DNA of 7,976 nucleotides from Rhodospirillaceae bacterium (GCA_013349735.1 DUZC01000090.1:1-7976); one strand, 5' to 3'; counted from the stretch's first letter, positions 1 through 6,392 are shown. Numbers and translations: made by a program. The notes: generated from the letters alone by a model not told the origin.

Positions 1-72
1 CTGGTGGCCGCGCTCTTGGCAATGCTGACGGCGCGGGCCGCCGTGTACCGATCGCTTGCTCAAATGCTGTAA
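1..72 (+). CDS. ftsX: C-terminal end of probable cell-division protein FtsX (partial)
   Basis: An open frame enters from the left edge and ends at TAA 70-72, giving 23 residues. The tail is hydrophobic followed by basic and leucine-rich stretches (LLAMLTARAAVYRSLAQML). This fits the last transmembrane helix and short cytoplasmic tail of FtsX, the membrane subunit of the FtsEX complex that couples ATP use to cell-wall hydrolysis at the septum. The identification rests mostly on context: in many alphaproteobacteria ftsE-ftsX is followed by a YdcF-like gene and a plsC gene, exactly the order here. The fragment is too short to identify by itself; another polytopic membrane protein is possible. 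Confidence 0.55.
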   Translation: MVAALLAMLTARAAVYRSLAQML

Positions 73-84
73 AGTCCCTTAGCC

Positions 85-699
85 ATGCGTCGCCGTCGCC
101 CCTCTTTTCCTTTTTTCTCTTGGGCCGCTATGGCTTTTCTGGCGGCCCTGGTCTGGCTGGGCGGGTTGATTTGGTTCGCCACGACGGTCCCGCAACAGGT
201 CGAGGACGTCGCCACCATCACCGATGCGATTGTGGTTCTGACCGGTGGCTCGGAACGGCTTGATACCGGACTTTCTTTGTTGCGCCAACGTCTCGGCGCG
301 AAGCTGTTCGTCTCGGGCGTCTATCGTGGTCTTGATGTCAACGAGTTGCTGCGTCTCTCGCGGCAAAAGCCGGACGAAGTGGAATGCTGTATTGTGCTTG
401 GCTATGCAGCCGACAATACGCAGGGAAATGCCAATGAAACGGCGGCCTGGATTCACAACCAGGGCTTTCATTCGCTGCGGCTGGTGACCGCCAATTACCA
501 TATGCGGCGCAGTCTGCTCGAATTTCATTTCGCCATGCCGGATGTCACCATCATTCCCCATCCGGTCTTTCCCGACACCGTCAAGCAGGGGCAATGGTGG
601 ATGTGGCCGGGAACGGCACATCTTCTGGCCTCGGAATATGATAAATTTCTTGCCGCCCAGATCCGGCATCTTCTCGAAAACCCGGAAGACCCCAGCTGA
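85..699 (+). CDS. YdcF/SanA-family (DUF218) membrane-anchored protein
   Basis: A 204-residue protein. The N-terminus is strongly basic (MRRRRP) and is followed by one hydrophobic helix at about residues 13-33, so it is probably anchored in the inner membrane with the rest in the periplasm. The DUF218 core is recognisable: AIVVLTGGSERLDTG (48-62), a central ADNTQGNANETA segment (109-120) and TANYHMRRSLLEF (135-147). Family members (YdcF, SanA, ElyC) affect envelope integrity and peptidoglycan precursor metabolism, but the biochemical reaction is not settled. ATG 85 lies 12 bases after the upstream stop and has no strong Shine-Dalgarno, so translation may be coupled to the upstream gene. It ends 2 bases before the acyltransferase gene, which suggests one envelope operon. 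Family assignment is firm; specific function is not. Confidence 0.88.
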   Translation: MRRRRPSFPFFSWAAMAFLAALVWLGGLIWFATTVPQQVEDVATITDAIVVLTGGSERLDTGLSLLRQRLGAKLFVSGVYRGLDVNELLRLSRQKPDEVECCIVLGYAADNTQGNANETAAWIHNQGFHSLRLVTANYHMRRSLLEFHFAMPDVTIIPHPVFPDTVKQGQWWMWPGTAHLLASEYDKFLAAQIRHLLENPEDPS

Positions 700-701
700 C
701 C

Positions 702-1445
702 ATGATCGCGCTGCGCTCTTTGCTTTACCAGATACTGTTCCTTCCCTGGACCTTGGCCATCGCCTTGGCCTTTTTGCCTTTTCTGGCCTTTGCCCAGCGT
801 TCGCGACTCCAGCAGGCTGCGGTTCTCTGGCTAACCGGCGCCCATTTTCTGCAGCGACGGATTCTGGGGTTAGACTATGAAGTCCGGGGGCTGGAAAATC
901 TTCCGGCCGGAGCCGCCATTCTTGCCGTTAAACATCAATCGGCCTGGGATACCATGGTTTTCCACCATTTGGTCGGCGACCCGGCTTTTATATTAAAGAA
1001 AGAGCTGCTGTCCCTCCCCTTGATCGGCTGGTATATGGGCCGCTCCGGTCAGGTTCCCATCGACCGCAAGGCCGGAATGAAAGCCTTGCGCCTGATGGTG
1101 GAAGGCGCCCGCCAGGCCATTGCCGAAAGCCGCAAGGTGATCATCTTCCCCGAAGGCCATCGCCAGCCGCCCGGAAGCGCCGGCACCTATCATTCCGGGG
1201 TTGCCATGCTTTACGCCGGGCTCAATGTGCCGGTCGTTCCTATCGCCTTAAATTCCGGGCTATTTTGGCGACGCAATGCCTTCCTTCGCTATCCCGGCAA
1301 GATCACCCTGGAAATCCTGCAGCCCATTCCCGCCGGTTTGGAACGACGTCCCTTTATGGATCTTTTGCAAAACCAGATTGAAACCGCCACCCGCGCCCTG
1401 GAAGCCGAAGCGCGTCGGAATTTCACCAACCTGCCGCCGTCCTGA
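702..1445 (+). CDS. plsC: 1-acyl-sn-glycerol-3-phosphate acyltransferase (PlsC family)
   Basis: A 247-residue protein, the usual length for PlsC. The family transfers an acyl chain to lysophosphatidic acid to make phosphatidic acid, the second acylation of phospholipid synthesis, at the inner membrane. A hydrophobic N-terminal segment (about residues 5-30) is followed by the acyltransferase motifs in order: HQSAWD (78-83, the HX4D catalytic pair H78/D83), GQVPIDRK (116-123), FPEGHR (149-154) and a VPVVPIALNSG block near 177-187. The FPEGHR block has His where most family members have Thr (FPEGTR). ATG 702 follows the ydcF stop by 2 bases with only a distant purine-rich stretch upstream, so translational coupling is likely. 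Substrate is inferred from the family; related lyso-lipid acyltransferases share these motifs. Confidence 0.9.
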   Translation: MIALRSLLYQILFLPWTLAIALAFLPFLAFAQRSRLQQAAVLWLTGAHFLQRRILGLDYEVRGLENLPAGAAILAVKHQSAWDTMVFHHLVGDPAFILKKELLSLPLIGWYMGRSGQVPIDRKAGMKALRLMVEGARQAIAESRKVIIFPEGHRQPPGSAGTYHSGVAMLYAGLNVPVVPIALNSGLFWRRNAFLRYPGKITLEILQPIPAGLERRPFMDLLQNQIETATRALEAEARRNFTNLPPS

Positions 1446-1468
1446 CAAAAAAAATCAGCCTCCCGCCC

Positions 1469-1477
1469 TGTGGATAA
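1469..1477 (-). promoter_or_regulatory. DnaA-box-like site upstream of nrdJ
   Basis: TGTGGATAA on the plus strand is the exact complement of the classical DnaA box TTATCCACA. A one-mismatch copy (AGTGGATAA) is at 1526-1534 and a second exact copy is at 1797-1805 inside nrdJ, all in the same orientation. DnaA is known to control ribonucleotide reductase transcription in E. coli (nrdAB). A similar role here is inference. Confidence 0.5.
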
Positions 1478-1525
1478 GTTTGTGCGGATTGTCACATTTC
1501 CGCCTTTGATTCCCGCCGTGAATAA

Positions 1526-1534
1526 AGTGGATAA
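1526..1534 (-). promoter_or_regulatory. Imperfect DnaA-box-like site upstream of nrdJ
   Basis: AGTGGATAA differs from the complement of TTATCCACA at one outer position. It lies 57 bases after the exact copy at 1469 and about 75 bases upstream of the proposed nrdJ -35. It is weak alone and is listed because of the cluster. Confidence 0.35.
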
Positions 1535-1606
1535 CCATATTCTGGCTAAGGAAATCAAGGCATTGTCGGCAAGCTTTGCTGTGGAAACAAAATGAGAACA
1601 TTGCGC

Positions 1607-1635
1607 TTGACCTAAAGCAGGCCTCTCCTTAGAGT
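1607..1635 (+). promoter_or_regulatory. Probable nrdJ promoter (-35 TTGACC, -10 TAGAGT)
   Basis: TTGACC at 1607-1612 and TAGAGT at 1630-1635 are separated by exactly 17 bases. This is close to the alphaproteobacterial housekeeping pattern TTGACN-N17-TAGANT. Transcription would start near 1642, leaving a leader of about 80 bases before the nrdJ ATG. A GANTC site (GAGTC 1632-1636), the target of the cell-cycle methylase CcrM, overlaps the -10; whether methylation matters here is unknown. Confidence 0.65.
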
Positions 1636-1637
1636 CC

Positions 1638-1669
1638 TAAAAATCGGCCTTGAAACCGCAGGATTTTTA
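1638..1669 (+). promoter_or_regulatory. Hairpin at the start of the nrdJ leader
   Basis: TAAAAATC (1638-1645) and GATTTTTA (1662-1669) are perfect complements. GG 1646-1647 can also pair with CC 1656-1657, leaving a small bulge. The structure sits at the predicted transcription start. It could be an mRNA 5' stabilising stem or a protein-binding dyad. It has none of the conserved boxes of a cobalamin riboswitch. Confidence 0.4.
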
Positions 1670-1711
1670 CCCGTCCGGAGACAACCGTCGGGAAGCGGCG
1701 GGCCTTGGGGT

Positions 1712-1722
1712 GGAGCAAGGTA
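1712..1722 (+). promoter_or_regulatory. Ribosome binding site that sets the nrdJ start
   Basis: GGAG at 1712-1715 lies 7 bases before ATG 1723. An in-frame TTG at 1705 would extend the protein by six residues, but it overlaps this Shine-Dalgarno and has no good one of its own, so ATG 1723 is preferred. Confidence 0.7.
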
Positions 1723-4029
1723 ATGACGCAAGTAGCGCCGATTTCCCAACAGATCTGGGACATGAAATATCGCCTGAAAAGCCCGTCGGGTGAAGCTGTG
1801 GATAAAACCATCGAGGACAGTTGGCGCCGCGTAGCGGAAGCCCTTGCCAGCGTTGAAGATCCATCCTCCCGCGACTCCTGGAAGGACCGGTTTTACGAGG
1901 CCATGAGTGACTTCCGCTTTCTTCCCGCAGGCCGGATTCTTTCCGGTTCGGGGACCAATCGGAAGGTTACCCTTTTCAATTGCTTTGTCATGGGCAACAT
2001 CCCCGACGATATCGGCGGAATCTTTGAACATCTGAAGGAAGCGGCCATCACCATGCAGCAAGGTGGTGGCATCGGTTATGATTTTTCCAGCCTGCGTCCC
2101 AAGGGGGCCCCTGTCAAAGGGGTTGGAGCGGACGCCTCCGGGCCTTTGTCCTTCATGGATGTCTGGGATGCCATGTGCCGTACCATCATGAGTGCCGGGT
2201 CTCGACGCGGGGCGATGATGGCGACCATGCGCTGCGACCATCCCGATATCGAAGCCTTCATTGACGCCAAACGGGATGCCGGCCGGCTGCGTATGTTCAA
2301 TCTTTCGGTGTTGGTCAGCGACGCCTTTATGGCGGCAGTCCGCAGCGACAACGCCTGGGAACTGTCTTTTGGCGGCGTCGTCTATAAAAGCCTGCCGGCG
2401 CGTGAATTGTGGAACAAAATCATGCGGGCAACTTATAGTTTTGCCGAGCCCGGGGTAATTTTCATTGATCGCATCAACCGTCTGAACAATCTATGGTATT
2501 GCGAAGACATCCACGCTACTAATCCTTGTGGTGAGCAGCCCCTGCCCCCATACGGGGTTTGTCTGTTGGGATCGATCAATCTTTCGCGTTTGATTGACCG
2601 TCCCTTCGAGGATGGCGCCAAACTCGACCTGGCACAATTGGCCGCTCTGGTCCGCACCGCGGTCCGGATGATGGACAATGTCATCGAGGTTTCCAACTAC
2701 CCCCTGCCCCAACATAAAACCGAGGCGCAATCCAAGCGACGCATCGGCCTGGGGGTTACCGGGCTGGCCGACGCTCTGATCCTGTGCGGCGCCCGTTATG
2801 GTGGACGCGAAGCCATTCGCCTGACCGAACAATGGCTGTCGATTGTGAGACGCGAAGCCTATCTCGCCTCGACTGAGCTGGCCCGCGAAAAGGGTGTGTT
2901 TCCTCTTTATGACGCCGAGAAATTTCTTGCCGGCGAAAATATTCTTGGTCTTGATGCCGATGTGCAGGACGCCATCCGCGAAAATGGCATCCGCAATGCC
3001 CTGCTGACCTCGATTGCCCCCACCGGCACCATTTCTTTATTCGCCGACAATGTCTCGTCCGGGCTCGAGCCCGTCTTCAGCTTCAGCTATACCCGCAATC
3101 TGATGATGCCCGATGGCACCCGTCGGGAAGAGGAAGTCAGCGATTATGCGCTGCGCCTGTTCCGACGCGTCCGTGGCGAAGACACCCCGCTTCCCGACTA
3201 TTTTGTCGATGCCCAGACGCTGAGTCCAAGCGACCATGTCACGATGCAGGCGGCCGTTCAGAAATATATCGACAGCTCGATATCCAAGACCATCAATGTC
3301 GCCGAAAGCATTGATTTCGAACAGTTCAAAGATGTCTATCTGCAGGCATATGAGCTGGGCTGCAAGGGCTGCACAACCTATCGCCCCAATGACGTCACCG
3401 GCGCCGTGCTCGAAGTGCGCAAGCCGGTTGATCCCCCTCAGGCCGAATTGCCGCTGGAACCACTGCAGGCAAGACCGCAGGACGCTTTTGAAGCCGGCGC
3501 GATCATTCATTTGACCCAACCGCTCAACCGCCCCGAGGAATTGCCGGGTGCCACCTACAAAGTGCGCTGGCCGGAAAGCGACCATGCCATGTACATCACC
3601 CTCAATGACATCGTCCAGGATGGCCGGCGGCGTCCTTTTGAAGTGTTCATCAATTCAAAAAATATGGATCATTTCGCCTGGACCGTCGCCCTGACCCGCA
3701 TGATTTCAGCGGTGTTTCGCCGTGGCGGCGATGTCTCCTTCGTGGTCGAGGAATTGAAAGCGGTGTTTGATCCACGTGGCGGCCAATGGATGGGGGGCCG
3801 CTATGTTCCGTCCTTGCTGGCTGCAATCGGGGATGTCATCGAACGCCATATGATCAATATCGGCTTCCTGCCTAACCCCGCCGAAGAACGGGCTTTGCCG
3901 GCAGAAAAGCAGGTGGTCAATCTTGGCCACCGCCCCCTTCGGCAATGCCCGAAATGCGGCCAACCCGCCCTGCTGCGCTCGGAAGGCTGCGACAGTTGCA
4001 CCAGCTGTGGCTATTCAAAATGCGGATAG
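1723..4029 (+). CDS. nrdJ: Class II (adenosylcobalamin-dependent) ribonucleoside-diphosphate reductase
   Basis: A 768-residue cytoplasmic enzyme that reduces ribonucleotides to deoxyribonucleotides. It uses adenosylcobalamin to generate the catalytic thiyl radical, so it needs no radical-generating small subunit and works with or without oxygen. Key sites seen: C87 in FNCFVMG and C280 in GVCLLGSINL (the redox pair matching E. coli NrdA C225/C462), NPCGEQ 267-272 with radical C269 and E271, and PTGTIS 433-438. A C-terminal domain (about residues 610-715) is followed by a zinc-ribbon-like tail with cysteines 742, 745, 756, 759, 762 and 767, ending GYSKCG. This is the short NrdJ form with a zinc ribbon, not the roughly 1200-residue form, and no N-terminal ATP cone is visible. 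It appears to be a single-gene transcription unit with DnaA-like sites upstream and at codons 25-28. The family assignment is very secure; diphosphate versus triphosphate use is inferred from the subfamily. Confidence 0.96.
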   Translation: MTQVAPISQQIWDMKYRLKSPSGEAVDKTIEDSWRRVAEALASVEDPSSRDSWKDRFYEAMSDFRFLPAGRILSGSGTNRKVTLFNCFVMGNIPDDIGGIFEHLKEAAITMQQGGGIGYDFSSLRPKGAPVKGVGADASGPLSFMDVWDAMCRTIMSAGSRRGAMMATMRCDHPDIEAFIDAKRDAGRLRMFNLSVLVSDAFMAAVRSDNAWELSFGGVVYKSLPARELWNKIMRATYSFAEPGVIFIDRINRLNNLWYCEDIHATNPCGEQPLPPYGVCLLGSINLSRLIDRPFEDGAKLDLAQLAALVRTAVRMMDNVIEVSNYPLPQHKTEAQSKRRIGLGVTGLADALILCGARYGGREAIRLTEQWLSIVRREAYLASTELAREKGVFPLYDAEKFLAGENILGLDADVQDAIRENGIRNALLTSIAPTGTISLFADNVSSGLEPVFSFSYTRNLMMPDGTRREEEVSDYALRLFRRVRGEDTPLPDYFVDAQTLSPSDHVTMQAAVQKYIDSSISKTINVAESIDFEQFKDVYLQAYELGCKGCTTYRPNDVTGAVLEVRKPVDPPQAELPLEPLQARPQDAFEAGAIIHLTQPLNRPEELPGATYKVRWPESDHAMYITLNDIVQDGRRRPFEVFINSKNMDHFAWTVALTRMISAVFRRGGDVSFVVEELKAVFDPRGGQWMGGRYVPSLLAAIGDVIERHMINIGFLPNPAEERALPAEKQVVNLGHRPLRQCPKCGQPALLRSEGCDSCTSCGYSKCG
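1797..1805 (-). promoter_or_regulatory. DnaA-box-like site inside the nrdJ 5' coding region
   Basis: TGTGGATAA is a second exact complement of TTATCCACA, at about codons 25-28 of nrdJ, in the same orientation as the sites at 1469 and 1526. It may be coincidental within coding sequence; the clustering around one promoter is the reason to list it. Confidence 0.35.
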
Positions 4030-4081
4030 TCTGGGTTCCTTTTGATCCTATTTTTCAAGGCTCAAGCGCCGCTCTGGCTCA

Positions 4082-4124
4082 AGAGTTTTTCAGTTTTTGA
4101 TTCAGTCAAAATACGAAAAACTCT
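4082..4124. terminator. Large inverted repeat between convergent nrdJ and acr3; possible bidirectional terminator
   Basis: AGAGTTTTTC (4082-4091) and GAAAAACTCT (4115-4124) are perfect 10-base arms. Inside them TTTTGA (4095-4100) and TCAAAA (4106-4111) form a second stem with a 5-base loop. The right arm overlaps the last two bases of acr3, whose TAG occupies 4125-4123. The position between two converging genes fits a shared terminator. However, the stem is AT-rich and no classical T tract follows it on either strand, so the mechanism is uncertain. For nrdJ, a weaker alternative is the TATTTTT run at 4049-4055. Confidence 0.5.
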
Positions 4125-5172
4125 AAGTCTTCGCCTCGTACCAGCCCTTGCTGGCATTGACGATCCTGACCACCGACAACATCACGGGCACCTCAATCAG
4201 CACGCCCACGACAGTGGCCAGAGCGGCACCGGATTGGAACCCGAAAAGGCTAATGGCGGCAGCAACCGCCAATTCAAAGAAGTTGCTAGCCCCGATCAAC
4301 GCGGATGGCCCGGCGACGCAATGGGCAACGCCAAGCTTTTTATTGAGAAGATAGGCCAGACCAGAATTGAAATAGACCTGGATGGTAATGGGAACTGCCA
4401 GCATGGCAATGACCATGGGTTGGGCGATGATCTGTTCGCCCTGAAAGCCGAACAGCAGCACCAAGGTGGTCAGCAGCGCCAACAGCGACATCGGCCCCAA
4501 TTTAGACAGCCTGTTGGTTAAAGCTTGTGGTCCTTTCGCAAGCAAAGCCTTGCGCCAAGCTTGCGAGACGATAACCGGCACGACGATATAGAGCAGCACC
4601 GACAGCAGCAGGGTACTCCAAGGCACGGTGATCGAGGACAGCCCCAGCAGCAGGCCGACGATGGGAGCAAAGGCAAAGACCATGATCAGGTCGTTGAGCG
4701 CGACCTGCGACAAAGTAAAATGCGGCTCGCCATCGGTCAGGTTGGACCAAACAAACACCATGGCGGTACAGGGCGCGGCGGCCAGCAGGATCAGACCGGC
4801 GATATAGCTGTCGAGTTGATCGGCCGGAAGATAGGGTCTGAAAAGGGTGCTGACGAACATCCAGCCAAGGAACGCCATGGAGAACGGCTTGACGGCCCAA
4901 TTGATGAATAACGTGACACCAATGCCCTTCCAGTGGGTTTTAACCTGATGCAGGGCACCGAAGTCGATTTTCAACAGCATCGGGATAATCATTAGCCAGA
5001 TCAACAGGGCGACCGGCAGGTTGACCTTGGCGACTTCCATCGCGCCAATTTCATGGAACGGCCCAGGAATAAAATGGCCAAGGGCAACGCCGGTCAGAAT
5101 GCAGAGACCAACCCACAGGGTCAAATAGCGTTCAAAGAAGCCCATCGGTGTTTTCTCGGTCTTTACGGCCAT
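4123..5172 (-). CDS. acr3: Arsenite efflux permease, Acr3 family
   Basis: A 349-residue inner-membrane transporter, typical Acr3 length, with about ten hydrophobic segments from residue 15 onward. Acr3 exports As(III) using the proton motive force. The hallmark sites are present: AAAPCTAMVFVW (131-142) with the essential cysteine C135, the GASNFFELAVA block (294-304) and the conserved glutamate E327 in IEVPVM. The start was chosen at ATG 5172-5170 because a strong GGGGGAG Shine-Dalgarno sits just upstream; an in-frame extension to 5346 would add low-complexity residues over arsC. The ATG shares one base with the arsC stop (TGATG), so the two are translationally coupled. It is the last gene of arsR-arsC-acr3 and would remove the arsenite made by ArsC. 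Some databases call this gene arsB, although it is unrelated to E. coli ArsB. Confidence 0.95.
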   Translation of the reverse strand: MAVKTEKTPMGFFERYLTLWVGLCILTGVALGHFIPGPFHEIGAMEVAKVNLPVALLIWLMIIPMLLKIDFGALHQVKTHWKGIGVTLFINWAVKPFSMAFLGWMFVSTLFRPYLPADQLDSYIAGLILLAAAPCTAMVFVWSNLTDGEPHFTLSQVALNDLIMVFAFAPIVGLLLGLSSITVPWSTLLLSVLLYIVVPVIVSQAWRKALLAKGPQALTNRLSKLGPMSLLALLTTLVLLFGFQGEQIIAQPMVIAMLAVPITIQVYFNSGLAYLLNKKLGVAHCVAGPSALIGASNFFELAVAAAISLFGFQSGAALATVVGVLIEVPVMLSVVRIVNASKGWYEAKT

Positions 5173-5630
5173 CAAAGCTCCCCCAGCCGATCCATTCCGA
5201 CCGCCAGCAACGCGCGGATCTTGGTCTCGATCATGGCGTAGACCTTGCGGAACGCGGCCAATCGCTCTTCGTGGGTACCTTGGGCAGCGGCAGGATCCGG
5301 AAAGCCGATATGGAGTTTTGATGGATGGCCCGGCCAGATCGGGCAAAGTTCACCCGCTGCATTGTCGCAGACGGTAACAACGAGATCCATTTTTGGCGCA
5401 TCGGGCAGAGCGAACTCGTCCCACGATTTCGAACGCAACCCATTGATCGCGTGACCCTTTTCGCTAAGAACCTCAAGGGAAAGCGGATTGACCTTCCCGG
5501 TCGGATGACTTCCGGCGCTGTAGGCTTTCCATTTGCCGCCGCCTAGATCGTTGACGAGACATTCGGCAAGGACGCTGCGCGCCGAGTTTCCAGTGCAAAG
5601 AAATAAAACATTGTAGGTCTTTTCGGTCAT
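5172..5630 (-). CDS. arsC: Arsenate reductase, low-molecular-weight tyrosine-phosphatase type
   Basis: A 152-residue cytoplasmic enzyme that reduces arsenate As(V) to arsenite As(III). The LMW-PTP P-loop CX5R is CTGNSAR at residues 12-18. Two more cysteines, C88 and C95 in VTVCDNAAGELCP, match the relay cysteines (C82/C89 in S. aureus ArsC) that carry the disulfide outward for thioredoxin. FPDP at 110-113 supplies the usual acid D112. ATG 5630 follows GGGGAG with a short 4-base spacer and overlaps the arsR stop as ATGA; an upstream in-frame start near 5705 would add an unrelated tail and is rejected. All catalytic residues are intact, so it should be active. Reductant choice (thioredoxin) is inferred from family and spacing of the cysteines. 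Confidence 0.94.
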   Translation of the reverse strand: MTEKTYNVLFLCTGNSARSVLAECLVNDLGGGKWKAYSAGSHPTGKVNPLSLEVLSEKGHAINGLRSKSWDEFALPDAPKMDLVVTVCDNAAGELCPIWPGHPSKLHIGFPDPAAAQGTHEERLAAFRKVYAMIETKIRALLAVGMDRLGEL

Positions 5631-6049
5631 GGTGCTCCCCCACAGCATGCTGTCGATTCGCGAGCTTGCACATTTGGGCCGAGAGCGACCCGTCCCTGAT
5701 CGCAAAGGACCTGAACCGGAACGGCATTCACCAAAGTCAGAATGCGCCTATCTTCCAGCACGGTCGGATCATCATTGAGAACCGAGTGAACAAGGCGAAG
5801 AAAGGGCTGCGCATAGGCATTGAACGCCCTCTCGGCAAGCCGGTAATAAACCCATTTACCTTCTCGCCGTTGTTGGATCAGGCCAGCTGCCTTTAATGCA
5901 GACAGATGTTTAGAGATGGTCGCCGGGGCGAGGTCCATCAAAGTGGTGATCTGGCAGACGCAGAGTTCGCCACACTCCAGAAGCTTCAGGATGCGCGCTC
6001 TGCTGGGGTCGGCGACGGCCTTGGACACGGTCTCAAATGTTTCAAGCAT
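5627..6049 (-). CDS. arsR: ArsR-family arsenite-responsive repressor
   Basis: A 140-residue winged-helix protein of the ArsR/SmtB family, which binds the ars promoter as a dimer and lets go on binding As(III). The first half holds the helix-turn-helix, with APATISKHLSALKAAGL (41-57) as recognition region, then a REGKWVYYRL wing (62-71). The metal site ELCVC (C30, C32) matches E. coli ArsR C32/C34; the third E. coli cysteine (C37) is Thr here, while C26 lies nearby. It also has a C-terminal tail of about 30 residues with C116 and an adjacent pair C135-C136. It is longer than the roughly 117-residue E. coli protein. ATG 6049 has little Shine-Dalgarno. It is the first gene of its operon, and its stop overlaps arsC by 4 bases. 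A palindrome at its promoter suggests autoregulation. Confidence 0.93.
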   Translation of the reverse strand: MLETFETVSKAVADPSRARILKLLECGELCVCQITTLMDLAPATISKHLSALKAAGLIQQRREGKWVYYRLAERAFNAYAQPFLRLVHSVLNDDPTVLEDRRILTLVNAVPVQVLCDQGRVALGPNVQARESTACCGGAP

Positions 6050-6060
6050 GGAAGCACACT

Positions 6061-6092
6061 ACGATCATTTCGCTTTATAACGAAATGATCGT
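6061..6092. promoter_or_regulatory. Probable ArsR operator (perfect palindrome)
   Basis: ACGATCATTTCG (6061-6072) and CGAAATGATCGT (6081-6092) are perfect 12-base inverted arms around an 8-base AT-rich centre. The dyad begins 12 bases upstream of the arsR ATG and covers the -10 and probable start of transcription of the ars promoter, so a bound ArsR dimer would block RNA polymerase. ArsR-family operators are typically imperfect AT-rich dyads of this size. Binding itself is inference. Confidence 0.75.
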
Positions 6093-6113
6093 TTTATTAC
6101 GATGGCGTGTCAA
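6085..6113 (-). promoter_or_regulatory. Probable ars operon promoter
   Basis: On the minus strand, a perfect -35 TTGACA (6113-6108) is followed after 17 bases by GATCAT (6090-6085), a modest -10 that lies inside the operator palindrome. Transcription would start near 6078, giving a leader of about 29 bases before arsR. The perfect -35 and correct spacing make this the best candidate. Confidence 0.65.
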
Positions 6114-6362
6114 GCCTTGCTGAGCTATTTTTATTGGTCCTGCAATGCTGCTGCGCCCCGCCTCGAACTAGAAGCTCCGACGCTGTTTGCTGCGGCCGCC
6201 TGAAGCGAAACCAGCCACCCTGACCGCCTTACGCAACATTCCTCTTTCGGGATAGGAATCAGACAATGAAACATACTGGCCGAGAGACGCTTTCTAGCAG
6301 CCATCAAGTTTAATATGATAATTTTTAAGTTCATTAATTTCATCGATTGACGATGGGTGAAT
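6114..6362. other. Non-coding gap between divergent ars operon and phosphatase gene
   Basis: About 370 bases separate the arsR start from the next plus-strand gene. Besides the ars promoter/operator and a weak downstream promoter candidate, no gene was recognised. A 70-codon minus-strand frame at 6131-6343 has no familiar motif and no convincing ribosome site. The part to about 6240 is GC-rich, while 6300-6400 is clearly AT-rich. A small hairpin (CATCG 6341-6345, CGATG 6351-6355) is present. It may be a remnant or boundary, but no terminal repeats or transposase were seen. Confidence 0.5.
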
Positions 6363-6392
6363 TTGATCTCACGGTCATAACAGAGTTATAAA
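6363..6392 (+). promoter_or_regulatory. Candidate promoter of the receiver-phosphatase gene
   Basis: TTGATC (6363-6368) is followed after 18 bases by TATAAA (6387-6392), or after 17 bases by TTATAA (6386-6391). Transcription would begin near 6399, leaving a leader of about 20 bases. The match is fair only; another promoter in the AT-rich stretch is possible. Confidence 0.35.

Noticed and set aside
79..669. 196-codon open frame on the minus strand opposite ydcF
   Set aside because: It is antisense to a clear DUF218 gene, shows no recognisable domain and is explained by GC-rich codon bias.
1705..1722. TTG start for nrdJ at 1705
   Set aside because: It overlaps the Shine-Dalgarno of ATG 1723, and the added residues do not look conserved.
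1446..1722. Cobalamin riboswitch upstream of nrdJ
   Set aside because: No B12 box or multi-stem core could be found; the predicted leader is only about 80 bases.
1612..2241. 209-codon minus-strand frame over the nrdJ promoter and 5' end
   Set aside because: It is a shadow of conserved nrdJ coding sequence, with no protein motif and no promoter.
3037..3585. 182-codon minus-strand frame inside nrdJ
   Set aside because: It is fully contained in nrdJ and has no recognisable domain.
4042..4521. 159-codon plus-strand frame opposite the acr3 3' end
   Set aside because: Its composition is low-complexity Gln/His/Gly-rich, typical of the complement of a membrane-protein gene.
5173..5346. N-terminal extension of acr3 to 5346
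   Set aside because: It would overlap arsC by 175 bases with no membrane-protein character; ATG 5172 has a strong ribosome site and normal length.
5631..5705. N-terminal extension of arsC to 5705
   Set aside because: The P-loop is expected about ten residues from the start, as obtained with ATG 5630; the extension only reads the arsR tail in another frame.
6131..6343. 70-codon minus-strand frame in the ars/phosphatase gap
   Set aside because: No recognisable motif, AT-rich start region and no convincing Shine-Dalgarno; it crosses a composition change.
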